Below the pieces are notes generated by a model. It saw only the letters and a program-made list of their open reading frames with translations, searched no databases and was not told the origin of the DNA. A program made the translations under genes and the position numbers. Positions 25,588-35,970 of a DNA stretch of 64,000 nt are shown piece by piece; the stretch's first letter is position 1; each line of letters starts with the position of its first letter. The stretch is from UBA7957 sp965222695 (GTDB lineage Bacteria; Pseudomonadota; Gammaproteobacteria; Granulosicoccales; Granulosicoccaceae): assembly GCA_965222695.1 (NCBI GenBank), contig OZ244967.1, positions 3,720,001 to 3,784,000 of the forward strand, given 5' to 3'.

Positions 25588-26349
25588 ATGACTGTATTCG
25601 AACACCCACTCAATGAACGAATCCGAGCCTTGATGCGATTGCAGCAGCTTTTTGTACGCCTTGACCATCATCTTAACGGGCTATCTCGCTGCGATTTACA
25701 GGCTTCCATTGGCGTGCTTTTAGAGGCCTACGATCTTACCGGCAGGAGCAACTTAAAGACGGAAGTACTCAAAGAACTGGAGAGACAGAAGCAGTCCTTT
25801 CTGTCCGATGTTGAGCCGGGAGGCGAAATGGATATTCAGGATCAGCTGACTTGCGAAAGCATTCAGACACTGCGAGACGAGTTACATGCTCAACCGGTTC
25901 GTTCTTATCAGCATTTACATACCAACGAATTTCTAAACAGCGTCAAACAACGATGTGGAATTTCCGGCACCGGCAGCACTTATGACTTACCACTCTATCA
26001 TTTCTGGCTGGACCGGGACATTATCGAATGCCGCAATACCATCGTGGAATGGATGCAACCCTATAAACACCTGCGAGAAGCGATTGATTTGGTATTAGGC
26101 AATATTCGCGGCCAGGGGAAATTCCAAAAGCTGATCGCAGAAAGAGGTTTTTATCAGAACAGCCTGCGCAGTGAAAAAACACCGCAGCTGGTCAGGGTTG
26201 AAATTCCCGATAGAATCGAGATTTACCCGGAGGTCAGTGCCGGTATTCACCGGATTACGATTCGATTTATGAAATATATTTCTGCCAATGAAAAACCCGG
26301 GCAAAGTCTGGACGATATTGAATTCAATATTGCGTATTGCGAATTGTAA
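25588..26349 (+). CDS. zapD: ZapD, cell division protein (FtsZ bundling)
   Basis: ZapD crosslinks FtsZ filaments and stabilises the Z ring. Length 253 is normal. The start VFEHPLNERIRALMRLQQLF and the segment YDLPLYHFWL match the family (formerly YacF). It follows coaE by 23 bases. The zinc protein YacG, often the next gene, is not present here: mutT lies convergent 15 bases away. Confidence 0.93.
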   Translation: MTVFEHPLNERIRALMRLQQLFVRLDHHLNGLSRCDLQASIGVLLEAYDLTGRSNLKTEVLKELERQKQSFLSDVEPGGEMDIQDQLTCESIQTLRDELHAQPVRSYQHLHTNEFLNSVKQRCGISGTGSTYDLPLYHFWLDRDIIECRNTIVEWMQPYKHLREAIDLVLGNIRGQGKFQKLIAERGFYQNSLRSEKTPQLVRVEIPDRIEIYPEVSAGIHRITIRFMKYISANEKPGQSLDDIEFNIAYCEL

Positions 26350-26364
26350 TCGGGAGCGGGTTCA

Positions 26365-26766
26365 TCATCTCGGCTTTAAGCGTCGAACTCGTTCGACTAT
26401 CGATTTATTGGCTTGAGGAAATCTGAATTGATGCAGATCATCTATCCCTGCCCAACAAATCCTTTGCCCTTCCATGCCCCTGGGCTCACCCCGATATTCC
26501 TGCACAGTCCACACATCCAGCAAGACCGATTTATCGGAATAGCAATGTGACACCTCCATCAGCGGGCCACACTCGTCTACAATAATTCCCAGCTCTTCAT
26601 TAACCTCCCTCATTAAAGCTTCCTTCGCTGATTCGCCCGGTTCGACTTTTCCGCCGGGAAATTCCCAAAGCCCGCCCTGGTGTTGCCGGGTTAATCTTTT
26701 GGCTATAAGGACCCGCCCTTTATCCGAGCTGAAAATTATCGCTGCTACAACATGTATTTCATCCAA
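26365..26766 (-). CDS. mutT: MutT, 8-oxo-dGTP diphosphatase
   Basis: MutT hydrolyses 8-oxo-dGTP and so prevents A-T to C-G mutations. The 133-residue Nudix protein has a complete Nudix box at about residues 38-60 (GGKVEPGES, then REVNEELGI) and the N-terminal VAAIIF strand with KRLTRQHQGGLWEFPGG. It follows argJ by 18 bases on the same strand, as in pseudomonads where secA, argJ and mutT adjoin. Confidence 0.94.
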   Translation of the reverse strand: MDEIHVVAAIIFSSDKGRVLIAKRLTRQHQGGLWEFPGGKVEPGESAKEALMREVNEELGIIVDECGPLMEVSHCYSDKSVLLDVWTVQEYRGEPRGMEGQRICWAGIDDLHQFRFPQANKSIVERVRRLKPR

Positions 26767-26784
26767 AGATTCCGGCCCTGTCCA

Positions 26785-28002
26785 TTAAGTTCGGTACTCG
26801 GCATTGATGCGCACATAGTCATACGACAAATCACTTGTCCACACGGTACACTGAGCCTCACCTCTGCCGAGTTTAACCTGAACCGTGATCTCATCTCGGT
26901 TCATGACCCTTTGGCCTTTCTCCTCGGTATAACTTGGCGCCGGTTCACCATCAATGACGATATCGATTTCGTCAAGACTGATACTTACGGTTCTAATATC
27001 AAGATCCTGTACGCGACTTCTTCCGACCGCGGCCAGCAGTCTTCCGATATTGGGATCACTGGCAAAAAAAGCAGTTTTTACCAACGGTGAATGAGCCAGG
27101 GTATAGGCAACTTCTCTACATTCTTGTTCGTGCCGGCCTTGAACTATTCTTAGTGTAATGAATTTAGTCGCACCCTCTCCATCCCTGACAATCGACTGAG
27201 CTAGTTCGATACAGACGCTGTCGATTAGTGATTGAAACTGTTCCCAAGCCGGATGCTTACGGGTATATATCTGGCCCTTTGCCCGGGCGGTAGCGCTCAA
27301 TACACAGGCATCATTTGTCGATGTATCCCCATCGATACTGATCGCGTTGAATGACTTCTTAACCGACTGCTCCAGGCAATACTGCAGATCCGAAACCGGG
27401 ACATGCGCATCTGTGGCAATAAATGCCAGCATGGTCGCCATATCCGGCCGTATCATGCCCGCACCTTTCGCAATCCCGGTCACGGTGATTTCATTACCGG
27501 CAATTTCAGATTTTACTGAGATAATTTTCGGTACCGTATCTGTGGTAGCTATTCCCCTGGCCGCTATCAGCCAGTTTTCAGCAGCCAATTTATCTTTAAT
27601 AAAGTCTAAACCTTTCAGCAACTGCGGCATCGGTAACTGTTCGCTGATGACGCCAGTTGAAAACGGCAATACTTCTTCGGCGCGAATTGATAATCGATCC
27701 GCCAGGGCTGCACAGCATTTTTCAGCATTCTCCAACCCCTGAGTTCCGGTTCCGGCATTGGCATTTCCAGAATTTATCAGAAGCGCCCGGGGTTGAATTT
27801 TTTCCATGTGAGATCTGGCTACTGTCACTGGAGCCGCGCAAAATGCATTACGAGTAAAGAGCGCTACACTCGAGGAGCCCTCCGCTAACTCCAGCAAAAC
27901 CAGATCATGAGAGCCATCTTTTTTTATATTTGCCGATATAGCAGAGAGTCTTACGCCTTCTACGGCATAAATTATTTCAGGTATTTTGAGTCCAACGGCC
28001 AT
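26785..28002 (-). CDS. argJ: ArgJ, bifunctional ornithine acetyltransferase / N-acetylglutamate synthase
   Basis: ArgJ recycles the acetyl group from N-acetylornithine to glutamate in arginine synthesis. The 405-residue precursor cuts itself before threonine 190 in GAGMIRPDMATML; that threonine becomes the nucleophile. The oxyanion region STGVISEQLP is present. The C-terminus DLSYDYVRINAEYRT is typical. argC, another gene of the pathway, lies at 61066 in the same window. Confidence 0.97.
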   Translation of the reverse strand: MAVGLKIPEIIYAVEGVRLSAISANIKKDGSHDLVLLELAEGSSSVALFTRNAFCAAPVTVARSHMEKIQPRALLINSGNANAGTGTQGLENAEKCCAALADRLSIRAEEVLPFSTGVISEQLPMPQLLKGLDFIKDKLAAENWLIAARGIATTDTVPKIISVKSEIAGNEITVTGIAKGAGMIRPDMATMLAFIATDAHVPVSDLQYCLEQSVKKSFNAISIDGDTSTNDACVLSATARAKGQIYTRKHPAWEQFQSLIDSVCIELAQSIVRDGEGATKFITLRIVQGRHEQECREVAYTLAHSPLVKTAFFASDPNIGRLLAAVGRSRVQDLDIRTVSISLDEIDIVIDGEPAPSYTEEKGQRVMNRDEITVQVKLGRGEAQCTVWTSDLSYDYVRINAEYRT

Positions 28003-28083
28003 GGATTGAGCCTGCTATCAATATAGTACCGGTCTGATCCGGTCAGGTAAGCGGTCACTGGTCTGCGTCAGCTCCCACATGAC

Positions 28084-30816
28084 CTAAACCAGTTTTCCAT
28101 GGCACTGTTTGAACTTTTTACCGGACCCGCACCAACAAGGTTCATTACGCCCCATTTTTTTCCCTTCCCTGACATAAGGTTGCGCTGTCTGAGGCTTGTT
28201 CGCCTGCGCGGCATTTTCCGGCGCCTCACCACTTCCACTCAGAGGATTTTCAGCCTCAGCGTGGTGATAATTCACTTCGGCGGGTTTTTCCGCAGCCGCC
28301 TGTTTTTGCGCTTCTTCCACTTCTTCAGGGTCCCGCACCTGCACCTTGGATAAAATCCCAATAACATCCCTGTGATATTCGTCAAGCATCAACGAAAACA
28401 TTTCGAATGCCTCACGCTTGTATTCTTGTTTGGGGTTTTTTTGTGCGTAACCTCGCAGTCCGACACTTTGCCGTAGATAATCCATAGAGGCCAGGTGCTC
28501 TTTCCAGTGATCATCAAGTGTTTTTAATACAACAAAATTTTCGAAGCGTCTCAAGGTTTCGGATCCGGCCAGTGCCTCTTTCTCTTTGTAAGCCTGCTCC
28601 AGATTTTCCACGACGCGCTCGCGCAAGGTTTCTTCATATAGTTGAGAATCATCATCCAGCCAGGCTTGTAATGTCAATGTCTGACCCGTTTCCTTCTCCA
28701 GCGATTTTTCCGCCCCCTCTATATCCCAGGATTCATCAAGCGAACCCGGTGGAATATAATCATCCAATATGGAATTAACCACATCAACGCGCATCGTGCC
28801 GATCAAATCGCTCAGATCTTCTTCCGTCATCGAATCATTTCGCATTTCATAGATGACTTTGCGCTGATCGTTGGCGACATCGTCATAATCAAGCAGATGT
28901 TTGCGAATATCGAAGTTGTGTCCCTCTACTTTGCGCTGCGCGTTTTCAATGGCTTTTGTTACCCAAGGGTGCTCTATGGCTTCTCCCTCTTCCATTCCCA
29001 GTTTTTGCATAATGGCGGAGACACGGTCAGATGCGAAAATCCGCATCAGGCTGTCTTCCAGAGACAGATAAAATCGCGATGAGCCAGGATCACCCTGCCG
29101 CCCGGACCGTCCTCTCAACTGGTTGTCGATACGCCGCGATTCATGCCGTTCCGTCCCTATTATATGCAAACCGCCGTTATCCAGTACCAGCGCGTGCTTT
29201 TCTTTCCAACCTTCGGTCAGTGTATTTTTGCTCGTTTCGTTCTCAGAATCCTCAAGACGATTGACCATAGCTTCCAGATTGCCACCCAATACAATATCGG
29301 TACCACGTCCGGCCATATTGGTCGCGATAGTGATTGCGCCCGGTTCGCCTGCCTGCTCGATGATCAAGGCTTCACGCTCGTGTTGTTTGGCGTTCAGTAC
29401 TTCATGCGGAATATTCTTCTTCTTTAACAAGCCGGATAGATACTCAGAAGTTTCGATCGAAGCGGTACCCACCAGCACGGGCTGCTTACGTTTAACACAA
29501 TCTTCAATGTCATTGATAATAGCTTCGAATTTTTCCCGTTGAGTCAGATAGACCAGATCGGGCATATCATTTCTGATCATGGGCATATTGGTTGGAATCA
29601 CCACAACTTCAAGCCCGTAAATCTGCTGAAACTCGTAGGCCTCCGTATCCGCGGTACCGGTCATACCTGCCAGTTTTTCATACAGACGGAAATAGTTCTG
29701 AAACGTGATCGAGGCGAGTGTCTGGTTTTCCTGCTGAACGGATACACCTTCTTTTGCCTCAATCGCCTGGTGCAGACCTTCCGACCATCGCCGCCCCGGC
29801 ATGATGCGGCCGGTAAATTCATCCACTATGACGATTTGATCATCCTTGACAATATAGTCCACATCTTTCTGGAAAATTCCGTGTGCCCTGAGCGCTGCGT
29901 TGAGATGGTGTAGTAATCCTATATGGGAGGGATCGTAGAGACTTTCGTCCTCGCCCAAAAGGCTGTTCTCAACCAACAGTGCTTCGACATGCTCATGGCC
30001 TGATTCCGTCAGATGAACCTGTTTTGATTTTTCATCAACAGTGTAATCGCCGTCGCCATCTTCCTGCTCCTGCTTGCTGAGACGGGGTACAAGTTGATTA
30101 ATCTTAACGTAAAGTTCACTGTTTTCATCCGTGGGGCCGGAGATAATCAAAGGCGTTCTTGCTTCGTCGATGAGTATGGAATCCACCTCATCCACAATGG
30201 CAAAATGCAATCCCCTCTGCACCTTATCTTCCAGACTCATCGCCATATTATCGCGCAGGTAGTCGAAACCGAATTCGTTGTTGGTCCCATAAGTGACATC
30301 TGCCGCATAGGCTTCACGCCGCTCCGGTGGCAGCATTCCACTCACGATGACACCCACGTTGAGTCCCAGAAATTTATAAAGCTTGCCCATCCACTCGGCA
30401 TCCCGGCGGGCAAGGTAATCATTGACGGTAACAACATGCACTCCTCTTCCTGTCAGTGCATTAAGATAGACCGCAGCCGTCGCCACCAGAGTCTTACCTT
30501 CTCCGGTTCTCATCTCCGCTATCTTGCCGTCGTTCAGCACCATGCCGCCGATCAACTGCACATCGAAGTGGCGCATATCCAATACACGCTTACCGGCCTC
30601 ACGGACCACAGCGAAGGCTTCCGGCAATATCCCCTCCAGAGATTTTCCTTCATCCAGCTGCCTGCGAAATTCCGTTGTTTTCGACGACAACTGCTCATCA
30701 CTCAGTTCCGCCATTTGCTTTTCCATCGCATTGATGGAATCAACTTCCTTTTGCAATCGCCGTATCAGACGGTCATTCCGACTTCCAACAAATTTTTTTA
30801 CAAGATTTCCGATCAT
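28084..30816 (-). CDS. secA: SecA, preprotein translocase ATPase
   Basis: SecA drives protein export through SecYEG. The 910 residues include the N-terminal MIGNLVKKFVGSRNDR, Walker A MRTGEGKTLVAT, the DEAD-type box VDEVDSILIDEARTPL, motif VI LRGRSGRQGDPGSSRF and the C-terminal zinc finger NEPCWCGSGKKFKQCHG that binds SecB and ribosomes. The divergent gene upstream is dciA. No secM-like gene precedes it. The 81 bases between it and argJ contain only a small imperfect hairpin. Confidence 0.98.
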   Translation of the reverse strand: MIGNLVKKFVGSRNDRLIRRLQKEVDSINAMEKQMAELSDEQLSSKTTEFRRQLDEGKSLEGILPEAFAVVREAGKRVLDMRHFDVQLIGGMVLNDGKIAEMRTGEGKTLVATAAVYLNALTGRGVHVVTVNDYLARRDAEWMGKLYKFLGLNVGVIVSGMLPPERREAYAADVTYGTNNEFGFDYLRDNMAMSLEDKVQRGLHFAIVDEVDSILIDEARTPLIISGPTDENSELYVKINQLVPRLSKQEQEDGDGDYTVDEKSKQVHLTESGHEHVEALLVENSLLGEDESLYDPSHIGLLHHLNAALRAHGIFQKDVDYIVKDDQIVIVDEFTGRIMPGRRWSEGLHQAIEAKEGVSVQQENQTLASITFQNYFRLYEKLAGMTGTADTEAYEFQQIYGLEVVVIPTNMPMIRNDMPDLVYLTQREKFEAIINDIEDCVKRKQPVLVGTASIETSEYLSGLLKKKNIPHEVLNAKQHEREALIIEQAGEPGAITIATNMAGRGTDIVLGGNLEAMVNRLEDSENETSKNTLTEGWKEKHALVLDNGGLHIIGTERHESRRIDNQLRGRSGRQGDPGSSRFYLSLEDSLMRIFASDRVSAIMQKLGMEEGEAIEHPWVTKAIENAQRKVEGHNFDIRKHLLDYDDVANDQRKVIYEMRNDSMTEEDLSDLIGTMRVDVVNSILDDYIPPGSLDESWDIEGAEKSLEKETGQTLTLQAWLDDDSQLYEETLRERVVENLEQAYKEKEALAGSETLRRFENFVVLKTLDDHWKEHLASMDYLRQSVGLRGYAQKNPKQEYKREAFEMFSLMLDEYHRDVIGILSKVQVRDPEEVEEAQKQAAAEKPAEVNYHHAEAENPLSGSGEAPENAAQANKPQTAQPYVREGKKMGRNEPCWCGSGKKFKQCHGKLV

Positions 30817-31122
30817 TTAGACATGCCTGTGGATTCGTCTGCGCAATCTCATCGCTTGCTCCATTGCAACAAGTGTCACATTTTTGCTTTACGGAGTTTA
30901 ATAGATTGATACCGAACATTAGTAAAACGTAACCGCGAACTCAGAACGGATACACCCTGTTATCCGTTAATGCATTGTACTGCGTCGGTCTGGATTCAAT
31001 ATGCCGGCCATTTTACTACACTTCAAGGCAACACAGTGAACGGATTCAAGATACTATTCCCATCGCGGAAGTCCGATGGCAATCCTGGTTGAACACCTTG
31101 CCCGCAGTTTGCTAAATTGGTA
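30817..31122. other. Divergent intergenic region secA / dciA
   Basis: 306 bases without a supported gene. It must contain the secA and dciA promoters. I saw no strong -35/-10 pair, no riboswitch and no SecM-type arrest peptide. Confidence 0.4.
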
Positions 31123-31581
31123 ATGACTCAAACAGTCTTTGAACTGACGATGAAAAACATCCATAACCTGATTCAAACAACCGCCCGCCACAAATCACAG
31201 TCAGATCAACATCTGCGAAAGCTTTTATGTTCCCAACTCGATGCAGCTTTGATAAAGCAGATTGAGTTTATTCAGATCGAAAGCCAGGTACTAAAGTTGT
31301 CAGTGCAGAGTTCAACCTGGGCATCGCGGATCCGGTTTTTCGGTGACGAAATTCTTCGCGTTGTACAGAATGCCAATATTCCAGCGCGGAAAGTCAAAGT
31401 ATCAATTCATGCAATGCCAAAGTCTCGGGAACTCCTGCGCAGCTCAACGAGAACGGCCTCTCCTATTCAAGGCGAAGCGTTGAAAAATCTCGAAGATATC
31501 GCGGGCGAGATGAACGATAATGAACTGAAGGCCTCGATTAGCAGACTGATCAGCAATGCGAGGACTAGAAACAAGAGGTAG
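31123..31581 (+). CDS. dciA: DciA-like (DUF721) replicative helicase loader
   Basis: DciA family proteins load the replicative helicase DnaB in bacteria lacking DnaC. The roughly 152-residue protein has the DUF721 core LKLSVQSSTWASRIRFFGDE and a basic, disordered C-terminus. The place between lpxC and secA is the usual one in gammaproteobacteria. The start is uncertain: TTG 31117, ATG 31123 and ATG 31150 are in frame and none has a clear ribosome site. Confidence 0.85.
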   Translation: MTQTVFELTMKNIHNLIQTTARHKSQSDQHLRKLLCSQLDAALIKQIEFIQIESQVLKLSVQSSTWASRIRFFGDEILRVVQNANIPARKVKVSIHAMPKSRELLRSSTRTASPIQGEALKNLEDIAGEMNDNELKASISRLISNARTRNKR

Positions 31582-31651
31582 AGCGCGGAACAAAAGCCCG
31601 GGCCCGAATCACGGATATGGAACTTGAAAAATTGAAAAAGCGTTTCTTAAT

Positions 31652-32566
31652 CTATCCGACTGCCTCGATCGGCTGCACGTAGGAAATCGGCGCTTTCTCA
31701 ACGTCCTCAAAAGTAACTTCTTCCCAGGCTTTTCCGTTTTCCAGCAGCGCATGCAAAAGCCGGTTATTCAGAGCGTGTCCTGATTTGTATCCTGAAAATG
31801 ATCCAATCAGACTATGGCCCAATAAATACAGATCACCGATGGCATCGAGAATCTTGTGTTTCACAAATTCATCTTTGTAGCGTAATCCATCTTCATTCAG
31901 CACACGGTAATCGTCGATAACGATTGCGTTGTCCGGGCTGCCTCCCAGTGCCAAATTCCGCTCTCTCAACGCTTCTATATCTCGGACGAAGCCAAACGTA
32001 CGGGCGCGGCTGACTTCCCGGACAAACGAGGTAGTGGAGAAGTCAACTTCAGCGTATTGAAGATCATTCTTGAAAACAGGGTGGTCAAAATCGATTTTGA
32101 AACCGACTTTAAAACCGTTGAAAGGTTCGAATCTGGCCCATTTTTCACCATCACGAACCTCTATTGGCTTCTTGATCTTTATGAATCGTTTAGCGGCTCC
32201 CTGTTCGAGGATTCCGGCAGACTGCACCAGAAAAACAAACGGTGCAGCACTGCCATCCATAATCGGTACTTCATCGGCGCTGACATCGACATAGCAGTTA
32301 TCGATTCCCAAACCCGCGAATGCAGCCATTAAGTGCTCTACGGTAGAAATCCGTACACTTCCCTTGCCCAGTGACGTAGCAAGTTCAGTTTCTCGCACGT
32401 TCAGCGGGTTGCCAGGAATCTCAACCGGCGTGGCTAAATCTACACGCCTAAAAACAATACCACTGTCAACCGGAGCCGGCCGCAAAGTCAGGTATACTTT
32501 CTTACCTGTATGCAGACCTACTCCCGTCGCTCGGATTGTATTTTTTAATGTTCTTTGTCTAATCAC
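31652..32566 (-). CDS. lpxC: LpxC, UDP-3-O-acyl-N-acetylglucosamine deacetylase
   Basis: LpxC carries out the committed zinc-dependent step of lipid A synthesis. The 304-residue length is normal. Zinc and catalytic residues are visible: VEHLMAAFAG (histidine 78) and HKILDAIGDLYLLG. The start MIRQRTLKNTIRATGVGLH is typical. It follows ftsZ with a 157-base leader, as in E. coli and pseudomonads, and may have its own promoter. A 14-base palindrome AATTACTGGTAATT lies in that leader at 32692-32705. Confidence 0.97.
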   Translation of the reverse strand: MIRQRTLKNTIRATGVGLHTGKKVYLTLRPAPVDSGIVFRRVDLATPVEIPGNPLNVRETELATSLGKGSVRISTVEHLMAAFAGLGIDNCYVDVSADEVPIMDGSAAPFVFLVQSAGILEQGAAKRFIKIKKPIEVRDGEKWARFEPFNGFKVGFKIDFDHPVFKNDLQYAEVDFSTTSFVREVSRARTFGFVRDIEALRERNLALGGSPDNAIVIDDYRVLNEDGLRYKDEFVKHKILDAIGDLYLLGHSLIGSFSGYKSGHALNNRLLHALLENGKAWEEVTFEDVEKAPISYVQPIEAVG

Positions 32567-32723
32567 AGTTGATTTCCTTCGCCGCTTTAAAGGAATATTC
32601 AGACTATTCTACCTGCAGAGCCGCACTACCGGAGTGCTTCATTCCGCAATACGTATCGTAGTAGATCAACTGTTTACGCACCACATACCTTAATTACTGG
32701 TAATTTACCCCTCGATCTTAAAG

Positions 32724-33857
32724 TCAATCAGCCTGACGGCGCAAAAATGCCGGAATATCCAGGAAATCAAGATCCTTGCTCGCACCCGCTGCAACCCCGG
32801 AATTGACTGCTGTTTTTCGGATGACCGTGGGCTTTTCCAGCTGTTGATAATCCACTTGTCCATCGCGGCTTGCCTGCACTACGCGCATTTGTGGTTTTTC
32901 TGCCTGGCCCAGGCCTGTGGCAACAATTGTGACACGCATCTCACCTTCCAATTCCTGATCAATCGCAGTACCTACAACAACAGTGGCATCATCCGCTGCG
33001 AACTGCCGGACAACATTTCCGACTTCTTCGAATTCGCCAATCGCCATATCCATTCCAGCCGTGATATTAACCAAAATGCCGCGTGCCCCGGCCAGATTAA
33101 TATCCTCCAGTAGCGGGCTGGAAATAGCCATTTCCGCAGCCTCGGTTGCGCGGGAATCGCCTCGGCCTATGCCTGTTCCCATCATCGCCAGGCCCATTTC
33201 CGACATCACGGTGCGAACGTCGGCGAAGTCAACATTGATCAGGCCGGGATTGGTGATGAGTTCGGCAATGCCTTGAACCGCGCCACGCAATACATCATTG
33301 GCAGCTTTGAACGCATCAAGCAAAGTAATATTTTTACCTAATACCGAAAGCAGTTTTTCATTGGGAATCGTGATCAGAGAGTCGACGTGCTCGCGTAACT
33401 CAGAAATACCCTGATCCGCCACTTGCATACGTTTACCACCCTCAAACGGAAAAGGTTTGGTAACAACGGCAACTGTCAGAATGCCCATTTCGCGGGCGAT
33501 TTGCGCCACTACAGGTAAGGCCCCCGTTCCGGTTCCACCACCCATGCCGGCCGTGATGAACAACATATCCGTGCCGTCTATGACACTTTGGACTCTATCG
33601 CGATCTTCCAGGGCCGCCTGCCTCCCGATTTCGGGATTGGCACCTGCCCCCAGACCTTTTGTAATTCCCTGCCCGATATGCAAGGATGTTTTGGCGGACA
33701 TTTTTGATAGCGCCTGCGCATCGGTATTGGCGCAGATAAACTCAACGCCTTCAATATTGGAATGCACCATGTGCTCTACAGCGTTGCTACCGCCTCCTCC
33801 AACGCCTATTAATTTGATTACCGCACTGTCGTTAACCGAATCGACTAATTCGAACAT
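32724..33857 (-). CDS. ftsZ: FtsZ, cell division GTPase
   Basis: FtsZ polymerises into the division ring. The 377-residue protein has the tubulin signature GMGGGTGTG at residues 104-112, the T7 catalytic loop NVDFADVRTVMSEMGLAMMG and the conserved C-terminal peptide LDFLDIPAFLRRQAD that binds FtsA and ZipA/ZapD. A 65-base gap separates it from ftsA. Confidence 0.98.
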   Translation of the reverse strand: MFELVDSVNDSAVIKLIGVGGGGSNAVEHMVHSNIEGVEFICANTDAQALSKMSAKTSLHIGQGITKGLGAGANPEIGRQAALEDRDRVQSVIDGTDMLFITAGMGGGTGTGALPVVAQIAREMGILTVAVVTKPFPFEGGKRMQVADQGISELREHVDSLITIPNEKLLSVLGKNITLLDAFKAANDVLRGAVQGIAELITNPGLINVDFADVRTVMSEMGLAMMGTGIGRGDSRATEAAEMAISSPLLEDINLAGARGILVNITAGMDMAIGEFEEVGNVVRQFAADDATVVVGTAIDQELEGEMRVTIVATGLGQAEKPQMRVVQASRDGQVDYQQLEKPTVIRKTAVNSGVAAGASKDLDFLDIPAFLRRQAD

Positions 33858-33922
33858 TGTATAATTCCTCTTGTCACTGTTAGCTGCTTAATTGACTCTA
33901 TACTCCGGCTTACACCGGCCCC

Positions 33923-35158
33923 CTAAAAATTTTCCTGAAACCATCGTTTCATACGCTCAAAAAGGCTCCCCTCAGATTTGGTTTCAATCAACTCTTTGTT
34001 TGGATTTAACCTGCTCTGTTGACCAAACAAAAGCAGTCCGACACCTGTCGCGTGAATTGGATTTTTTACGATATCCGCCAATCCGGTTACATGTTGAGGT
34101 ATACCTAATCGCACCGGCATGTGGAAGACTTCTTCCGCCAATTCTACAACTCCTTCGATTTTTGCACTTCCGCCCGTTAATACAACTCCGGCTGCACACA
34201 GTCCTTCGAATCCGCTTCTTCTGAGCTCTGTTTGAACCAGCGTCAGCAATTCCTCATATCTCGGCTCTACTACCTCCGCCAGAGTTTGCCTGGCAAGACG
34301 CCGAGATGCTCTATCGCCGACACCAGGTACTTCAATAGTGTCGTCCGCATTAGCGAGTTGCCGAAGAGCGCAAGCGTACTTCACCTTGATCTCTTCAGCG
34401 AAATGCGTGGGCGTGCGTAAAGCGACGGCGATATCGTTGGTTACCTGATCCCCGGCAATTGGTATAACCGCAGTGTGCCGTATCGCCCCTTCGGTAAATA
34501 CTGCTATATCGGTTGTCCCGCCTCCTATGTCGACCAGGCAGACCCCCAGTTCTTTCTCGTCAGCAGTTAATACCGAGTGGCTGGAAGCCAGTTGCTCGAG
34601 AATAATGTCTTCGACTTCCAAACCACACTGTCGAACGCATTTAACGATATTTTGCGCAGCACTGGTTGAACCTGTAACCAGATGCACTTTTGCCTCAAGC
34701 CTGACACCCGACATACCGATCGGTTCACGGATTCCATCCTGATCGTCAATAACGAATTCCTGCGGCAATACATGAATAATCCGTTGATCGGTCGGGATCG
34801 CAACCGCCTTGGCAGCGTCTATAACCCGTGCAACATCCTCACTTCCGACCTCGCGATCCTTAATTGCAACAATTCCGTGTGAATTAAGGCTCTTTATATG
34901 ACTGCCGGCAATACCCGCAAATACCGATTTGATTTGCACCCCGGCCATTAACTCCGCTTCTTCGACAGCCTTTTGAATCGAAGAAACAGTGGATTCTATG
35001 TCTATAACCACACCTTTCTTCAAACCCTGAGATTCATTGTTGCCAATTCCGACAATTTCGATATCACCTTCCTGTGAAATTTCAGCAACTATTGCCACTA
35101 TCTTGGAGGTTCCGATATCAAGACCAACAATAAGTTGTTTCCCCTGTTTCACAGACAT
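33923..35158 (-). CDS. ftsA: FtsA, actin-like division protein
   Basis: FtsA tethers FtsZ to the membrane and recruits later division proteins. Actin-fold motifs are visible: VGLDIGTSKIVAIVAE, VDIGGGTTDIAVF and GVVLTGGSAKIEGV. The amphipathic membrane-targeting helix is at the end (LFERMKRWFQENF). Length 411. TAATG joins its start to the end of ftsQ. Confidence 0.98.
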   Translation of the reverse strand: MSVKQGKQLIVGLDIGTSKIVAIVAEISQEGDIEIVGIGNNESQGLKKGVVIDIESTVSSIQKAVEEAELMAGVQIKSVFAGIAGSHIKSLNSHGIVAIKDREVGSEDVARVIDAAKAVAIPTDQRIIHVLPQEFVIDDQDGIREPIGMSGVRLEAKVHLVTGSTSAAQNIVKCVRQCGLEVEDIILEQLASSHSVLTADEKELGVCLVDIGGGTTDIAVFTEGAIRHTAVIPIAGDQVTNDIAVALRTPTHFAEEIKVKYACALRQLANADDTIEVPGVGDRASRRLARQTLAEVVEPRYEELLTLVQTELRRSGFEGLCAAGVVLTGGSAKIEGVVELAEEVFHMPVRLGIPQHVTGLADIVKNPIHATGVGLLLFGQQSRLNPNKELIETKSEGSLFERMKRWFQENF

Positions 35159-35970
35159 TAGTAATATCCTGTAGTCGAATTGGTTTTAAGGCCGGCCCTG
35201 GCAACGGTAAATCCGTTAGTGTAGCGCATATCAAATTGCAAGTTGGAGGCTGACGATTTTGCAACATATTTAGAATACAGTTTTTCAAATCGCCTCAATC
35301 TTTGGCCCGTTTGCTCGTAACCCAGCCGAACTGTGATGTTGTCGTTCAACAATAAAGTCTGTGAGCGGCGCCCATCTTCATAAAGGCCCAGCAGCTTCAA
35401 TCCGGAAGTGTTGAGTAATCCATTATATTCTTTAAATCTTTCCTGCAAATACCCACTTCGCTCATCAATTCCGCGCAAGTGCGGCAAGTGTGAAAACCTT
35501 GCTTGCCATTGTATTGTGTCTTCGCTTCCCTCTCTGAGCTGCGGCGGATAATACACGACTCCAGAACCGTCGATCAGCCCGGTGTCGTTCCACTGCAGAC
35601 TGGCCTTGCGCTCAATAATATTCACATGTAAACGATCGGGCAAAACCCTTCGAACATAGGCATTTTTCACCCAGGCGAGGGAAACAATCTCCTCTCTGAT
35701 CTCTTCAATATTCAATCCGAAAAACCCTTTTTGTGTGTGCTTTTTTACGATCTGCATCAACTGAGGCTTGTTAACAAAACGGATCTGACCACCTACTTCG
35801 ACCCTTACCACTGGAAATCGCACTGCGTCATTCAAAAAAATCTGCAGAGAATACAAAAATACAAGCAGAAACACCAGTAAAATCGCCCGATACACGTACC
35901 TGATTTTTGGGATCGGGATTGTCGGTGCAAGCGGCGCACTATGCCTCAATTTTTGCAAAGACGCATTCAT
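35158..35970 (-). CDS. ftsQ: FtsQ, divisome membrane protein
   Basis: FtsQ is a bitopic protein that scaffolds FtsL, FtsB and FtsI. The 270 residues have a cytosolic N-terminus, one membrane segment near residues 30-47 (AILLVFLLVFLYSLQIFL), a POTRA domain (GGQIRFVNKPQLMQIVKKH) and a beta domain. The gene overlaps ddlB by four bases and ftsA by one. Confidence 0.95.
   Translation of the reverse strand: MNASLQKLRHSAPLAPTIPIPKIRYVYRAILLVFLLVFLYSLQIFLNDAVRFPVVRVEVGGQIRFVNKPQLMQIVKKHTQKGFFGLNIEEIREEIVSLAWVKNAYVRRVLPDRLHVNIIERKASLQWNDTGLIDGSGVVYYPPQLREGSEDTIQWQARFSHLPHLRGIDERSGYLQERFKEYNGLLNTSGLKLLGLYEDGRRSQTLLLNDNITVRLGYEQTGQRLRRFEKLYSKYVAKSSASNLQFDMRYTNGFTVARAGLKTNSTTGYY

Noticed and set aside
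30817..31122. secM-like arrest gene before secA
   Set aside because: No small secretory frame on the minus strand; the next gene is the divergent dciA.
32692..32705. AATTACTGGTAATT palindrome between ftsZ and lpxC
   Set aside because: A single A/T-rich palindrome with no second copy or promoter context; kept only as a remark under lpxC.
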